Source: Pelagerythrobacter marinus (lineage in GTDB: Bacteria > Pseudomonadota > Alphaproteobacteria > Sphingomonadales > Sphingomonadaceae). Taken from it: a stretch of DNA of 64,000 nucleotides. The position numbers were made by a program, and so were the translations under genes. Shown one piece after another: positions 1-8,541 of this stretch; the first letter of the stretch is position 1, and every line of letters begins with the position of its first letter. Below the pieces are notes generated by a model. It was not told where the DNA came from, made no database searches, and was given only the letters and a program-made list of their open reading frames with translations. Where the stretch lies: the NCBI RefSeq assembly GCF_009827515.1, contig NZ_WTYO01000006.1, positions 62,001 to 126,000 on the forward strand, given 5' to 3'.

Positions 1-435
1 TACCCGACCGATGCCGACGGCAATATCACCGGCACGACCCCGGTCGATGCGCGGATCCCGACCGCCAATGCCGACGGCGCGGAATTCGTCGGCGTCGTGG
101 TCGGCAACGACGGGCTGGTTTCCGCCTCCTATGCCGACGGCACGACCGAGGCGGTCGGCTCCGTCGCCCTGGCATCGTTCACCACCCCGACCGGGCTGAA
201 GCAGGTCGGCTCGTCCAACTGGGAATCGACCGGCATCTCGGGCGAGGCGAAATACGGTTCGCCGGGCTCGGGCCAGTACGGTTCGCTGATGTCGGGCGCG
301 ATCGAGCGGTCGAACGTGGACATTGCCGAGGAACTGGTCGGCCTGATCACCGCGCAGCGCAACTTCCAGGCCAATGCCAAGGCGATCGATACCGCGACCC
401 AGATCTCGCAGACCGTGATCAACCTGCGCAGCTGA
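1..435 (+). CDS. flgE: Flagellar hook protein FlgE, C-terminal part (5' end outside window)
   Basis: The reading frame is open from base 1, so the gene starts upstream; 144 residues are visible. FlgE polymerises into the extracellular hook joining rod and filament. The visible part has the family's C-terminal layout: a Gly/Ser-rich stretch (about residues 60-95) followed by the amphipathic helix ELVGLITAQRNFQANAK that packs in the hook core. flgF begins 49 bases downstream, the usual order. FlgC has a similar C-terminal helix, but the preceding stretch (GLKQVGSSNWESTG and YGSLMSGAIERSN) is hook-like. Function is firm; full length cannot be judged. Confidence 0.9.
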   Translation, partial: YPTDADGNITGTTPVDARIPTANADGAEFVGVVVGNDGLVSASYADGTTEAVGSVALASFTTPTGLKQVGSSNWESTGISGEAKYGSPGSGQYGSLMSGAIERSNVDIAEELVGLITAQRNFQANAKAIDTATQISQTVINLRS

Positions 436-484
436 CCGGTGGCAGCGCGCGCCGTGATCCGCCTTTCCTGAATGGAGGAACCCG

Positions 485-1225
485 ATGGACCGCCTGATCT
501 ATACCGCGCTGAGCGGCATGAACGCCTCGATGGAGCGCCAGCGGGTGATCGCCAGCAACATGGCGAACGCCCAGACGGTGGGCTTCCGCGCGGAGCTGAT
601 CGATCAGCGCCCGGTGACCATCGACGGCCAGACGCTGGACGTGCGGGCCATGCAGCGCGCCGAAGTGCGCGGCGCGACGATGGAAGCGGGCGAGATGGTC
701 CGCACCGGGAACGAACTGGACCTGTTCATCCAGGGCGAGGCCATGATGGCGGTCCAGGCGATGGACGGGACGGAGGCCTATACGCGGCGCGCCGACCTGT
801 CGGTTTCGCCGACCGGCGCGCTCGTCAACGGCGAGGGGCGCCCGGTCATCGGCGATGCCGGCCCGATCACCGTGCCGCTGGGTTCGCGCGTGGCGATCGC
901 GCCCGACGGGATGGTCAGCGTGACCGATCCCGCCGCGCCCGACCAGCCGCCGCTCGAAGTCGGGCAGATCAAGCTTGCCGGGTGGCAGGGCAGCCCGATC
1001 GCCAAGGGCCTCGACGGGCTTTTCCGGGTCCAGGGCGGGGGCGTGCTCCCGGCCGATGCGGAGGCGCAGGTGATCACCGGCGCGCTGGAACAGTCCAACG
1101 TCAAACCCACCGAGGTGCTGGTCGAGATGATCGATGCCCAGCGCCTGTTCGACATGCGCAGCAAGCTGATCGCAACCGCGCGCGACTGCGACCAGTCGGG
1201 CGCGCAGCTGATGCGCCTGGGCTGA
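485..1225 (+). CDS. flgF: Flagellar basal-body rod protein FlgF
   Basis: Proximal-rod protein of the flagellar axis (246 aa, the usual FlgF length). The N-terminal rod signature is visible as ASNMANAQTVGFRAE (about residues 22-36), a variant of the family's NNLAN-TTGFK pattern. The C-terminal helix reads VLVEMIDAQRLFDMRSK. The ATG is preceded by a purine-rich GGAGGAA a few bases upstream (474-480). It lies between flgE and flgG in the standard order and is probably co-transcribed with them. The identification as FlgF rather than FlgG rests on gene order and on the more divergent N-terminus; the next gene is the clear FlgG. Confidence 0.93.
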   Translation: MDRLIYTALSGMNASMERQRVIASNMANAQTVGFRAELIDQRPVTIDGQTLDVRAMQRAEVRGATMEAGEMVRTGNELDLFIQGEAMMAVQAMDGTEAYTRRADLSVSPTGALVNGEGRPVIGDAGPITVPLGSRVAIAPDGMVSVTDPAAPDQPPLEVGQIKLAGWQGSPIAKGLDGLFRVQGGGVLPADAEAQVITGALEQSNVKPTEVLVEMIDAQRLFDMRSKLIATARDCDQSGAQLMRLG

Positions 1226-1265
1226 TCGCCCGCGACAAGACACGAGCTGACGAAAGGAACAGCCA

Positions 1266-2054
1266 ATGCCCACTTCCGCTCTCCAGGTCGCCCGCACCGG
1301 GCTCGAGGCGCAGGACACGCGGATGCGCGTGATCGCCAACAACCTCGCCAACGTCGGCACCACCGGGTTCAAGAAGGACCGCGCCAATTTCGCCACGCTC
1401 GCCTACCAGGACGCGCGCGTCGCCGGGCAGCGTTCCTCGGGCGAGACCGCTTATGCCACCGGGCTCAACCTCGGCACCGGCGTGGCGGTCCAGTCCACCA
1501 GCCAGATCGTGACCCAGGGCGCGCTCAACACCACCGGCAATGCGCTGGACCTTGCGCTCGACGGCGACGGCTATTTCCAGGTCGAGCTGCCCGGCGGGCA
1601 GCTCGGCTATACCCGGGCGGGGAATTTCACCCGCTCGGCCGAAGGGCAGCTGGTGACGCAGCAGGGCTACGTCGTCCAGCCGGCGATCACGATCCCCGAG
1701 GGCGCGACCTCGATCGCGGTTTCACCCGACGGCATCGTTTCGGCCGCGATCGACGGCGAGGCCGAACCGGCCGAGCTGGGCCAGATCCAGGTCGCCAGCT
1801 TCGCCAACCCGGGCGGCCTGCGCGCGATCGGCGACAACTTCCTGGTCGAAACCGCCGCCAGCGGCGCGGCGCAGCTGGGGCCGGGCGGCGAACTGGGCCG
1901 CGGCAACGTGCGCCAGGGAATGCTGGAGGCATCGAACGTCAACATCGTCGAGGAGCTGGTCGACATGATCGAGTGCCAGCGCGCCTACGAAATCAATTCG
2001 AAGATGGTCTCGTCGGTGGACGAGATGCTTCGCAACGCCAACCAGACGCTGTGA
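1266..2054 (+). CDS. flgG: Flagellar basal-body distal rod protein FlgG
   Basis: Distal-rod subunit, 262 aa, very close to the family's typical length. The N-terminal axial motif IANNLANVGTTGFKKD lies at about residues 21-36. The C-terminal motif ASNVNIVEELVDMIECQRAY is the standard FlgG signature. The ATG follows GAAAGGAACAGCC, a good ribosome-binding site. flgF lies 40 bases upstream and flgH starts 8 bases downstream, so an flgEFGHIJKL transcription unit is likely. Nothing unusual is seen. Confidence 0.96.
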   Translation: MPTSALQVARTGLEAQDTRMRVIANNLANVGTTGFKKDRANFATLAYQDARVAGQRSSGETAYATGLNLGTGVAVQSTSQIVTQGALNTTGNALDLALDGDGYFQVELPGGQLGYTRAGNFTRSAEGQLVTQQGYVVQPAITIPEGATSIAVSPDGIVSAAIDGEAEPAELGQIQVASFANPGGLRAIGDNFLVETAASGAAQLGPGGELGRGNVRQGMLEASNVNIVEELVDMIECQRAYEINSKMVSSVDEMLRNANQTL

Positions 2055-2062
2055 GGGGCCCG

Positions 2063-2740
2063 ATGACTTACGCCTTTGCCCGAACTGCCCTGCGCTCCGC
2101 CCCGCTTGCCGCCTGCGCGCTCATGCTCGCCGCCTGCGGGGGCGAGCGTGCCGTGGGTTTCCAGGCCGCCCTGCCGCCGGCGCCCGCGCCGGTGCCCGCA
2201 GCGAGCGCCAATGGCGCGATCTTCCAGCCGACGGCCGGTTTCACCCCGCTTTACAACGGCAACCGCGCCAGCCGGGTCGGCGACCTCGTCACCGTGGTGC
2301 TGATGGAACGCACGCAGACCAGCAAGTCGGCCAGCAGCAATACCCGGCGCGACGGCGGTTTCTCGCTGACACCGCCGAGCACGGGCCCGCTCTCGTTCGA
2401 CCCGAACGTGCTTAATTCTTCGGGCCAGTCGTCGTTCAAGGGCAAGGGCGACGCCTCGCAGACCAGCGTTTTCAGGGGGGACATCACCGTGACCATCGCC
2501 GAAGTCCGCCCCAATGGCACCGCGCTGGTCCGGGGCGAGAAAGTCATGGAACTGAGCCAGGGCGAGGAATGGGTCCAGCTGTCGGGCATCGTCCGCCTGT
2601 CGGACATCGACCAGGACAACCGCATCCCCTCGCACCGGATCGCCGACGCACGGATCACCTATGCCGGGAAAGGCGCGGTCCAGCGCGCCAGCCGCGAAGG
2701 CTGGCTGTCGAAGTTCTTCAATTTCGTCACCCCGTTCTGA
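2063..2740 (+). CDS. flgH: Flagellar L-ring protein FlgH (lipoprotein)
   Basis: Forms the outer-membrane L-ring through which the rod passes. The start at 2063 was chosen because it opens a lipoprotein signal peptide: about 18 hydrophobic residues ending in the lipobox LAAC (Cys near residue 25). The body (225 aa) carries the FlgH features LYNGNRASRVGDLVTVVL and LVRGEKVMELSQGEEW, which form the beta-rich ring domain. flgG ends 8 bases upstream and flgI begins 8 bases downstream. An upstream in-frame extension to 1973 exists but lies within flgG and would destroy the signal peptide. Confidence 0.95.
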   Translation: MTYAFARTALRSAPLAACALMLAACGGERAVGFQAALPPAPAPVPAASANGAIFQPTAGFTPLYNGNRASRVGDLVTVVLMERTQTSKSASSNTRRDGGFSLTPPSTGPLSFDPNVLNSSGQSSFKGKGDASQTSVFRGDITVTIAEVRPNGTALVRGEKVMELSQGEEWVQLSGIVRLSDIDQDNRIPSHRIADARITYAGKGAVQRASREGWLSKFFNFVTPF

Positions 2741-2748
2741 GGCGCGCC

Positions 2749-3846
2749 ATGACCAGGATCATCTTCCTCGCCCTCGCGGCACTCGCCGCCCTCTTCGCCG
2801 CCCCGGCCTCGGCCGAGCGGGTGCGCGACCTGGGCACATTCCAGTCGGTCCGTTCCAACCAGCTGACCGGCTATGGCATCGTCGTGGGCCTGGATGGCAC
2901 GGGCGACGACAACTTCGCCTATGTCACCCAGGCCATGCGCGGGGTGTCGGACCGGTTCGGGCTGCAACTGCCGCCCGGGGTCAACCCGGCGCTGAAGAAC
3001 GCCGCCGCGGTCATGGTGACGGCTGACCTGCCGGCTTTCGCCAAGCCGGGCCAGCGGGTGGACGTGACCGTTTCGGCGATCGGCAAGGCCAAGTCGCTGC
3101 GCGGCGGGGCGCTGATCCTCACCGCGCTCTACGGCGCGGACGGGCAGATCTACGCCATGGCCCAGGGCAACCTTGCGGTCGGCGGGCTGGGCGTTTCCGG
3201 GGCCGACGGCTCGCGCCTGACGGTCAACGTGCCGACTGTGGGCCGCATCCCCGACGGGGCCAGCGTCGAGCGCGCGGTGGCGACCGGGTTCGAGACGTCC
3301 GACGTGCTGCGCTGGAACCTCTACCAGGCCGATTTCCTCACCGCGACGCGCGTGCGCGACGCGATCAACGCGCGCTATCCGGGCATGGCCCGGGTCGAAG
3401 ACGGCGTGACCCTGGCCCTGCGGCTGCCCTACGGCGCCAACGAGCGGGCCGGCATCATGGCCGATATCGAGATGCTGGACATCGACCCGGCCGAAGCGGC
3501 CGCGCGGGTCATCGTCAACAGCCGCACCGGAACGGTGGTGATCTCCAGCGCGGTGCGCCTCGCGCCCGCCGCGATCAGCCACGGCAGCCTGGTCGTGCGG
3601 ATCGACGAGAACCCCACGATCGTCCAGCCCGGCCCTTTCAGCGACGGCGAGACCGCTCTCGAACACGACAGCACGATCGACGCCTACGAGGAAGGCGACC
3701 GGATCGCGATGCTGCAGCCGGGTGCCTCGCTGGCCGAACTGGTCGACGGGCTGAACATGCTGGGCCTTTCGCCGTCGGACCTCGTGGCGATCCTCGAGGC
3801 GCTGAAGCAGGCCGGCTCGCTCAAGGCGGAGATGGTGGTGATATGA
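2749..3846 (+). CDS. flgI: Flagellar P-ring protein FlgI
   Basis: Periplasmic P-ring subunit surrounding the distal rod (365 aa, normal length). The chosen ATG gives a Sec signal peptide (positively charged start, hydrophobic LALAALAALFAA, cleavage after ASA at about residue 23). The mature protein opens with the family signature VRSNQLTGYGIVVGLDGTGD. Further conserved blocks include the C-terminal DLVAILEALKQAGSLKAEM. It overlaps the next gene, flgJ, by four bases (ATGA), which suggests translational coupling. Confidence 0.96.
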   Translation: MTRIIFLALAALAALFAAPASAERVRDLGTFQSVRSNQLTGYGIVVGLDGTGDDNFAYVTQAMRGVSDRFGLQLPPGVNPALKNAAAVMVTADLPAFAKPGQRVDVTVSAIGKAKSLRGGALILTALYGADGQIYAMAQGNLAVGGLGVSGADGSRLTVNVPTVGRIPDGASVERAVATGFETSDVLRWNLYQADFLTATRVRDAINARYPGMARVEDGVTLALRLPYGANERAGIMADIEMLDIDPAEAAARVIVNSRTGTVVISSAVRLAPAAISHGSLVVRIDENPTIVQPGPFSDGETALEHDSTIDAYEEGDRIAMLQPGASLAELVDGLNMLGLSPSDLVAILEALKQAGSLKAEMVVI

Positions 3847-4154
3847 CCGACGCGATTACCCTTTCGCAGGCCAACCCGGCGATCGTTTCGGCCAGTGCGC
3901 CGGGCGGGACCGAGCGCGAGCGGCTGGCCGAGGCGGCCCGCCAGTTCGAGGCGATCTTCGTGCGCCAGATGCTCGCCGCCGCGGACAAGACCGATTTCGG
4001 CGGGGAGGACCTGTTCGGCAGCAGCGGGGAGGAGACCTTCCGCGAGATGCGCGACGCGCGCTTCGCGGAACTGGCCGCCGGCACCGGGTCGCTGGGCCTC
4101 GCCGCGACGATCGAGGCGCAGCTCGCGCGCTTCGTCGGACCGGGGGAGGGCTGA
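3843..4154 (+). CDS. flgJ: FlgJ-type rod-binding protein without muramidase domain
   Basis: This 103-aa protein contains only the rod-binding (rod cap) domain. The conserved core is AARQFEAIFVRQMLAAADKT (about residues 31-50), followed by a helix with FREMRDARFAELAA. In gammaproteobacteria FlgJ has a second, C-terminal glucosaminidase domain that opens the peptidoglycan; it is absent here, as in many alphaproteobacteria, so a separate lytic enzyme must do that work. The start overlaps the flgI stop by four bases and flgK follows 3 bases after the stop. Confidence 0.85.
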   Translation: MTDAITLSQANPAIVSASAPGGTERERLAEAARQFEAIFVRQMLAAADKTDFGGEDLFGSSGEETFREMRDARFAELAAGTGSLGLAATIEAQLARFVGPGEG

Positions 4155-4157
4155 GCC

Positions 4158-5486
4158 ATGGCGTCCGACTTGCTCTCGATCGCCGCCAGCGGCGCTCGCG
4201 CGGCCCGCGCCGCGCTCGACGTGACGGCGCAGAACATCGCCAACGCATCGAGCGAGGGCTACGTCCGCCGCTCGGTTTCCATCTCGGAAGTTTCCGCGGC
4301 CGGCGGGCAGAACCGGCTGGGCGACATCTCGCTATCGGGCGCGCGCGTTTCGGGGATCGACCGCAACGCCGACATGTTCCGCCAGGCCGAGGTGCGGCGC
4401 ACGGGCAGCGACCTCGCCCGCGCCAATACCGAGCTGGGCGGGCTGGAGAATATCGAGGCCGCGGTCGAGCAGTCGGGCGTCTACGATTCGATCGTCGAGT
4501 TCGAGGCCGCGCTGCAGCAGCTTTCGGCCGACCCGGGCAATCCGTCGCTTCGCGCGGCGGTCCTCGCCGGGGCCGATACCCTGGCCAACAAGTTCAACAT
4601 CGCGGTCGATTCGCTCGGTGCCGCGGGCGAGGGCCTGCGGTTCGATGCGGCCGCCTCGGTCGAACAGGCCAATGTCTTCGGCGAGGAACTTGCCCGCGTG
4701 AACCTGCGCCTGGCGCGGGCGAGCGAGGGCAGCAGCGACCGCGCGACCCTGCTCGACCAGCGCGATACCCTGCTGGAGAAGATGAGCGGGATCGTCGATA
4801 TCTCGACCACTTTCGCGGCCGACGGCACGGTGACCGTGGCGACCGGCGGGGAAACGCTCGTCAGCGGCGGGCAGTCGGCCGCGCTGGCCATGACCACGGC
4901 CGGCGACGGGACGATCGCGTTCCAGGTTGGCGGCGCGCCGATCGCGCCGCGCGGCGGATCGCTCGCCGGGGCCGCGCTGGCGCTCGAATCCGCGCGCGAC
5001 GTGCAGGGTCGGCTCGATGTCCTGGCCGACCAGATCGCCGGCGCCGTCAACGCGGCCCAGGCCAACGGCGTCGCCTTCGACGGCAGCCCGGGCCAGCCGA
5101 TCTTCGCCGGCAGCGGCGCGGCCGGGATCCGCGTCGTCGCGACCCAGGGCAGCGCGATCGCCACTGCCCCCGCCGGCTCTCCGGCAGGCAGCATCGACGG
5201 CTCGAACCTCGCCGCGCTGCGCCAGGCGCTGGACGGGGCGGATGTCGCCGGATCGGCCAACGGGCTGCTGTTCGACGTGTCCAGCGCGGTTTCCGGCCGC
5301 ACGGTCACGCGCGACGCGCTCGATGCGATCGCCGCTTCCGCGCGCATTTCGCTGGAGCAGCAGGCGGGGGTCGACCTCGATACCGAGGCGGCCAACCTGA
5401 TGCGGTTCCAGCAGGCGTTCCAGGCCTCCGGCCGGGCGATGCAGGTCGCCAGCGACGTCTTCGACACGATCGTGGGCCTGAGGTGA
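4158..5486 (+). CDS. flgK: Flagellar hook-filament junction protein FlgK (HAP1)
   Basis: First hook-associated protein, linking hook to filament (442 aa, at the short end of the family). The N-terminus has the axial motif LDVTAQNIANASSEGYVRR (about residues 15-33). The C-terminus has NLMRFQQAFQASGRAMQVA, which with the N-terminus forms the coiled-coil core. The middle is Ala/Gly-rich and variable, as expected for the exposed domain. flgL follows 4 bases after the stop; the two junction proteins are normally paired. Confidence 0.94.
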   Translation: MASDLLSIAASGARAARAALDVTAQNIANASSEGYVRRSVSISEVSAAGGQNRLGDISLSGARVSGIDRNADMFRQAEVRRTGSDLARANTELGGLENIEAAVEQSGVYDSIVEFEAALQQLSADPGNPSLRAAVLAGADTLANKFNIAVDSLGAAGEGLRFDAAASVEQANVFGEELARVNLRLARASEGSSDRATLLDQRDTLLEKMSGIVDISTTFAADGTVTVATGGETLVSGGQSAALAMTTAGDGTIAFQVGGAPIAPRGGSLAGAALALESARDVQGRLDVLADQIAGAVNAAQANGVAFDGSPGQPIFAGSGAAGIRVVATQGSAIATAPAGSPAGSIDGSNLAALRQALDGADVAGSANGLLFDVSSAVSGRTVTRDALDAIAASARISLEQQAGVDLDTEAANLMRFQQAFQASGRAMQVASDVFDTIVGLR

Positions 5487-5490
5487 CGCG

Positions 5491-6399
5491 ATGATCAATC
5501 TCAGCACATCCGCCTTCTACGACCGCGCCGGCCGCCAGATCGGCGTGCTGCGGGCCGAGGCCGAGAAGCTTCAGCAGCAGGTCGGCACCGGCCAGCGGCT
5601 GACCCGCTCGTCGGACGATCCGGTCGCCGCGGCGCGCCTGCGCACGCTCGAGCGGGCGGAGCGCCTTTCGGATATCGACCAGCGCAATTCGGACGTGGCG
5701 ACGAACGATCTCGCCATGGCCGACGATGCGCTCGGCTCGCTCGCCAATCTCGTGATCCGCGCGCAGGAACTGGCGACCCACGCGGCCAGCGAGACGCTGA
5801 GCGCCGAACAGCGCGAAGCGATCGCGACCGAGATCGACAGCCTGCAGGACGCCGCGCTGCTGATCGCCAACGGACGCAACAGCGCGGGCCACGCGCTGTT
5901 CGGCGGACAGGCGAGCGGCGTGGCCTACGAACGCGACGCCGGCGGTGTCGCTTATGTCGGCACCGGCAGCCGCGAGGCGATGGACCTGGGCGATGGCCAG
6001 TCGGTCGTCCCCGGACTGACCGGGCCGGAAGTCTTCGCCTTCGAAGTGGACGGCACGCCGACCGATATCTTCGCGGTCCTCGGCGACCTTGCCACCGGTC
6101 TGCGCGCGGCGGGCGACCCGGCCGAGGCCAGTCGCGACGCGCTGGGCGGGCTGGCGGCGGGGCTGGAGAAAGTCACCACCGCGCAGACCGTGGTCGGCGC
6201 CCGCCTGGGCTGGGTCGAGGTGATGGACGATCGCCGGATCGCGCAGTCCGAGCGGGTGGCGGACGAACAGCTTGCCGTGGGCGGGGCAGACATCGCGGTG
6301 ACGATGACCCGCCTCCAGGAAATCAGCACCGTGCTCGAGGCGAGCCAGGCGAGCTTCGTGCGGCTGGCCGGGCTGTCGCTGTTCGACATGATGCGCTGA
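5491..6399 (+). CDS. flgL: Flagellar hook-filament junction protein FlgL (HAP3)
   Basis: Second junction protein (302 aa), related to flagellin. The N-terminal helix contains QQQVGTGQRLTRSSDDPVAA (about residues 29-48), the flagellin-like motif shared by FlgL. The C-terminal helix has MTRLQEISTVLEASQASFVR. It is placed directly after flgK, with motA 28 bases downstream. FlgL rather than flagellin is indicated by the flgK neighbour and by the separate, clear flagellin gene at 26438-27247. Confidence 0.93.
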   Translation: MINLSTSAFYDRAGRQIGVLRAEAEKLQQQVGTGQRLTRSSDDPVAAARLRTLERAERLSDIDQRNSDVATNDLAMADDALGSLANLVIRAQELATHAASETLSAEQREAIATEIDSLQDAALLIANGRNSAGHALFGGQASGVAYERDAGGVAYVGTGSREAMDLGDGQSVVPGLTGPEVFAFEVDGTPTDIFAVLGDLATGLRAAGDPAEASRDALGGLAAGLEKVTTAQTVVGARLGWVEVMDDRRIAQSERVADEQLAVGGADIAVTMTRLQEISTVLEASQASFVRLAGLSLFDMMR

Positions 6400-6427
6400 C
6401 AAGACGTTTAACAGGGGTTCAAGACAG

Positions 6428-7291
6428 ATGTACGCTGCAATCGGTATCGTCGTCCTGCTGGTCATGGTGTTCGGCGGGTTCGCCCTCACCGGCGGCGCGC
6501 TTGGCCCCGTGATGGCGGCCGTCCCGCTGGAGATGATGATCATCGGCGGCGCGGCGGTCGGCGCGATGATCGCGGGCAATTCGCTGCACGAGCTGAAGGC
6601 GATCGGCAGTTCGTTCATCAAGATCTTCAAGGGGCCGCGCCATTCGCGGCAGGACCATATCGACGCGATCGCGCTGACCACGCGGCTGATGAAGCTGATG
6701 CGGACGGAGGGGCCGATCGCGCTCGAAAGCCATGTCGAGAACCCGCAGGAATCGGAGATTTTCGCCGAGTATCCGAACCTGCTGGCAAATGGCCCGCTGA
6801 TCGCGCTGATCTGCGACACGCTGACCCTGCTGGTCGTGTCCTCGGGCACGCTGGAAACCCACGCGGTGGAAGACGTGATGGACAACGCGATGAAGACGCA
6901 GTTCCACGAAATGCGCGAACCGCAGCACGCGCTGCAATCGCTGGCCGACGCGCTGCCCGCGCTGGGCATCGTCGCGGCCGTGCTGGGCGTGGTCAAGACG
7001 ATGGGATCGATCGACCAGCCGCCTTCGGTGCTGGGCGGGATGATCGGTTCCGCGCTCGTCGGCACGTTCCTCGGTGTGCTGCTGGCCTATGGCGTGGTCG
7101 GCCCGCTGGCGAGCCGGCTGAAGCAGATCATCGACCAGGACGAACAGATCTTCCACGCGGTGAAGCAGGTGATGATCGCCTCGCTCAACGGCTATCCGCA
7201 GCCGCTGGTGGTGGAAAGCGCGCGCTCGGGGCTGGGCCATGCCTTCCGCCCGGGCCTGTCCGAGCTGCTCGACAGCCTGAGGGGGCGGTAA
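6428..7291 (+). CDS. motA: Flagellar motor stator protein MotA
   Basis: Cytoplasmic-membrane stator subunit that couples ion flow to rotor torque (287 aa). Four membrane segments are predicted: about residues 2-20, 30-50, and a pair at about 170-225. The conserved proline-containing segment before the third helix reads ALPALGIVAAVLGVVKTMG, and a charged cytoplasmic loop (about 60-165) contacts FliG. The 1-base overlap with motB (TAATG) is typical of a stator pair. The 28-base gap after flgL contains no obvious terminator, so the genes may be in the same unit. Confidence 0.96.
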   Translation: MYAAIGIVVLLVMVFGGFALTGGALGPVMAAVPLEMMIIGGAAVGAMIAGNSLHELKAIGSSFIKIFKGPRHSRQDHIDAIALTTRLMKLMRTEGPIALESHVENPQESEIFAEYPNLLANGPLIALICDTLTLLVVSSGTLETHAVEDVMDNAMKTQFHEMREPQHALQSLADALPALGIVAAVLGVVKTMGSIDQPPSVLGGMIGSALVGTFLGVLLAYGVVGPLASRLKQIIDQDEQIFHAVKQVMIASLNGYPQPLVVESARSGLGHAFRPGLSELLDSLRGR

Positions 7292-8157
7292 TGCCCGCCG
7301 CCGGCGGGGCAGGGCGCAACGACCCGGCGCCGATCATTGTCAAGAAAGTCACCGTCGTCGAGGGCGGGGGGCACCACGGCGGCGCGTGGAAGGTCGCCTA
7401 TGCCGACTTCGTGACCGCGATGATGGCCTTCTTCCTCCTGCTGTGGCTGCTCGGGTCCACCACCGAGGCGCAGCGCAAGGGACTGGCCGACTACTTCACC
7501 CCCACCCTGGTCAAGCTGAAGGAGCAGAGCGCGGGTTCGGACGGTTTGCTGGGCGGGGCCTCGCTGGTCGATCCCGACAACTATCCCCAGCGCGCGGCCC
7601 AGACCGGGCAGCGGCCGTTGACCGTGCCGCGCGACGCGACCGGCGGGCAGAAGGAAGCGCTCGACCGCGTGCGCCGGATGCGCGAGCGGGTCGAGGCCGA
7701 AGTGCAGAACGATCGCCGCCTGCGCCGCCTGCTGCGGCAGGTGCGGATGGTCGATACGACCGAGGGGGTGCGGATCGACCTGGTGGACGATGCCGATTTC
7801 TCGATGTTCGTGCTCGGCACCACCGTGCTCACCCCCGATGCGCGCAAGCTGCTCGACGCGATTGCCGAGGCCCTGCGGCCCGAGCCGGGCGATCTGACCA
7901 TTCGCGGGCACACCGATGCCCTGCCGTGGCGCAGCGGGGCGCAATCGAACAACTGGTCGCTTTCGGCAGGCCGGGCGGAGGCGACGCGCCAGGCGCTGAT
8001 GCGCAATGCCATCGGCGAAGGGCGGTTCCGCCGGATCGAGGGGGTGGCCGACCGCGAACCGCTGGTGCAGGACAACCCGCAGGACCCGCGCAACCGGCGG
8101 ATCTCGATCGTCCTTGCCGGCGCGCGCCTGGCGGCGGGCCCGCGAACGACGGGCTAG
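7291..8157 (+). CDS. motB: Flagellar motor stator protein MotB
   Basis: Stator subunit that anchors MotA to peptidoglycan (288 aa). One membrane helix is seen at about residues 38-55 (ADFVTAMMAFFLLLWLL); its first part carries Asp39, the position of the ion-binding aspartate. The surrounding sequence is of the MotB (proton) rather than PomB type, though ion choice cannot be settled by reading. The C-terminal OmpA-like peptidoglycan-binding domain (about 170-275) contains IRGHTDALP and LSAGRAEATRQAL. The gene closes the first flagellar block; only weak GC-rich inverted repeats (for example 8172-8193) lie in the 81 bases before the convergent next gene. Confidence 0.95.
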   Translation: MPAAGGAGRNDPAPIIVKKVTVVEGGGHHGGAWKVAYADFVTAMMAFFLLLWLLGSTTEAQRKGLADYFTPTLVKLKEQSAGSDGLLGGASLVDPDNYPQRAAQTGQRPLTVPRDATGGQKEALDRVRRMRERVEAEVQNDRRLRRLLRQVRMVDTTEGVRIDLVDDADFSMFVLGTTVLTPDARKLLDAIAEALRPEPGDLTIRGHTDALPWRSGAQSNNWSLSAGRAEATRQALMRNAIGEGRFRRIEGVADREPLVQDNPQDPRNRRISIVLAGARLAAGPRTTG

Positions 8158-8238
8158 CCCGCGCGCGGGACGACCGGCGCCGTTCGCCCGGTCCTTCCGC
8201 TCGCCTGCCTGTCGCTCGCCTGCCGCTCGCCCGGCCCT

Positions 8239-8541
8239 TCAGGCCTTGCCGATCAGTTTCTGGCCCTGCTGGCGGACGGCGCCGGCGATCATCGGTTCGA
8301 GAAAGCCGAGCGCGGGCGGCAGGTCGATTTCGAACACCAGTTCGCCTTCCTCGATATCGACCCGCCCGTCGAGCGCCTGGCCCATCGCGCTGATCCGCAT
8401 GGTCATGCGGTTCTCGCTCGGCCAGGCGGTCGTGACATCGGCCATGCCGCCCGGGATATGGTCGCCGATCTCGTGGCTGCGCCGCTGCATCCTTTCGCGC
8501 ACCGTTTCGCGCGGAAGGTCGTGGGGAATCGCGACCCGCAT
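8239..8541 (-). CDS. Polyhydroxyalkanoic acid system (PHA_gran_rgn) family protein
   Basis: A 100-aa protein matching the small family annotated as putative polyhydroxyalkanoic acid system proteins. Features are the start MRVAIPHDLPRETVRERMQ, a central MRISAMGQALDGRVDI and an acidic EGELVFEIDLPPALGFLEP. The biochemical role is not established; association with PHA granules is only a family label. Its start codon overlaps the stop of the upstream gene (TGATG, 1 base), so it is likely translated with the membrane protein and downstream of TelA. No PHA synthase gene lies nearby. Confidence 0.7.
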   Translation of the reverse strand: MRVAIPHDLPRETVRERMQRRSHEIGDHIPGGMADVTTAWPSENRMTMRISAMGQALDGRVDIEEGELVFEIDLPPALGFLEPMIAGAVRQQGQKLIGKA

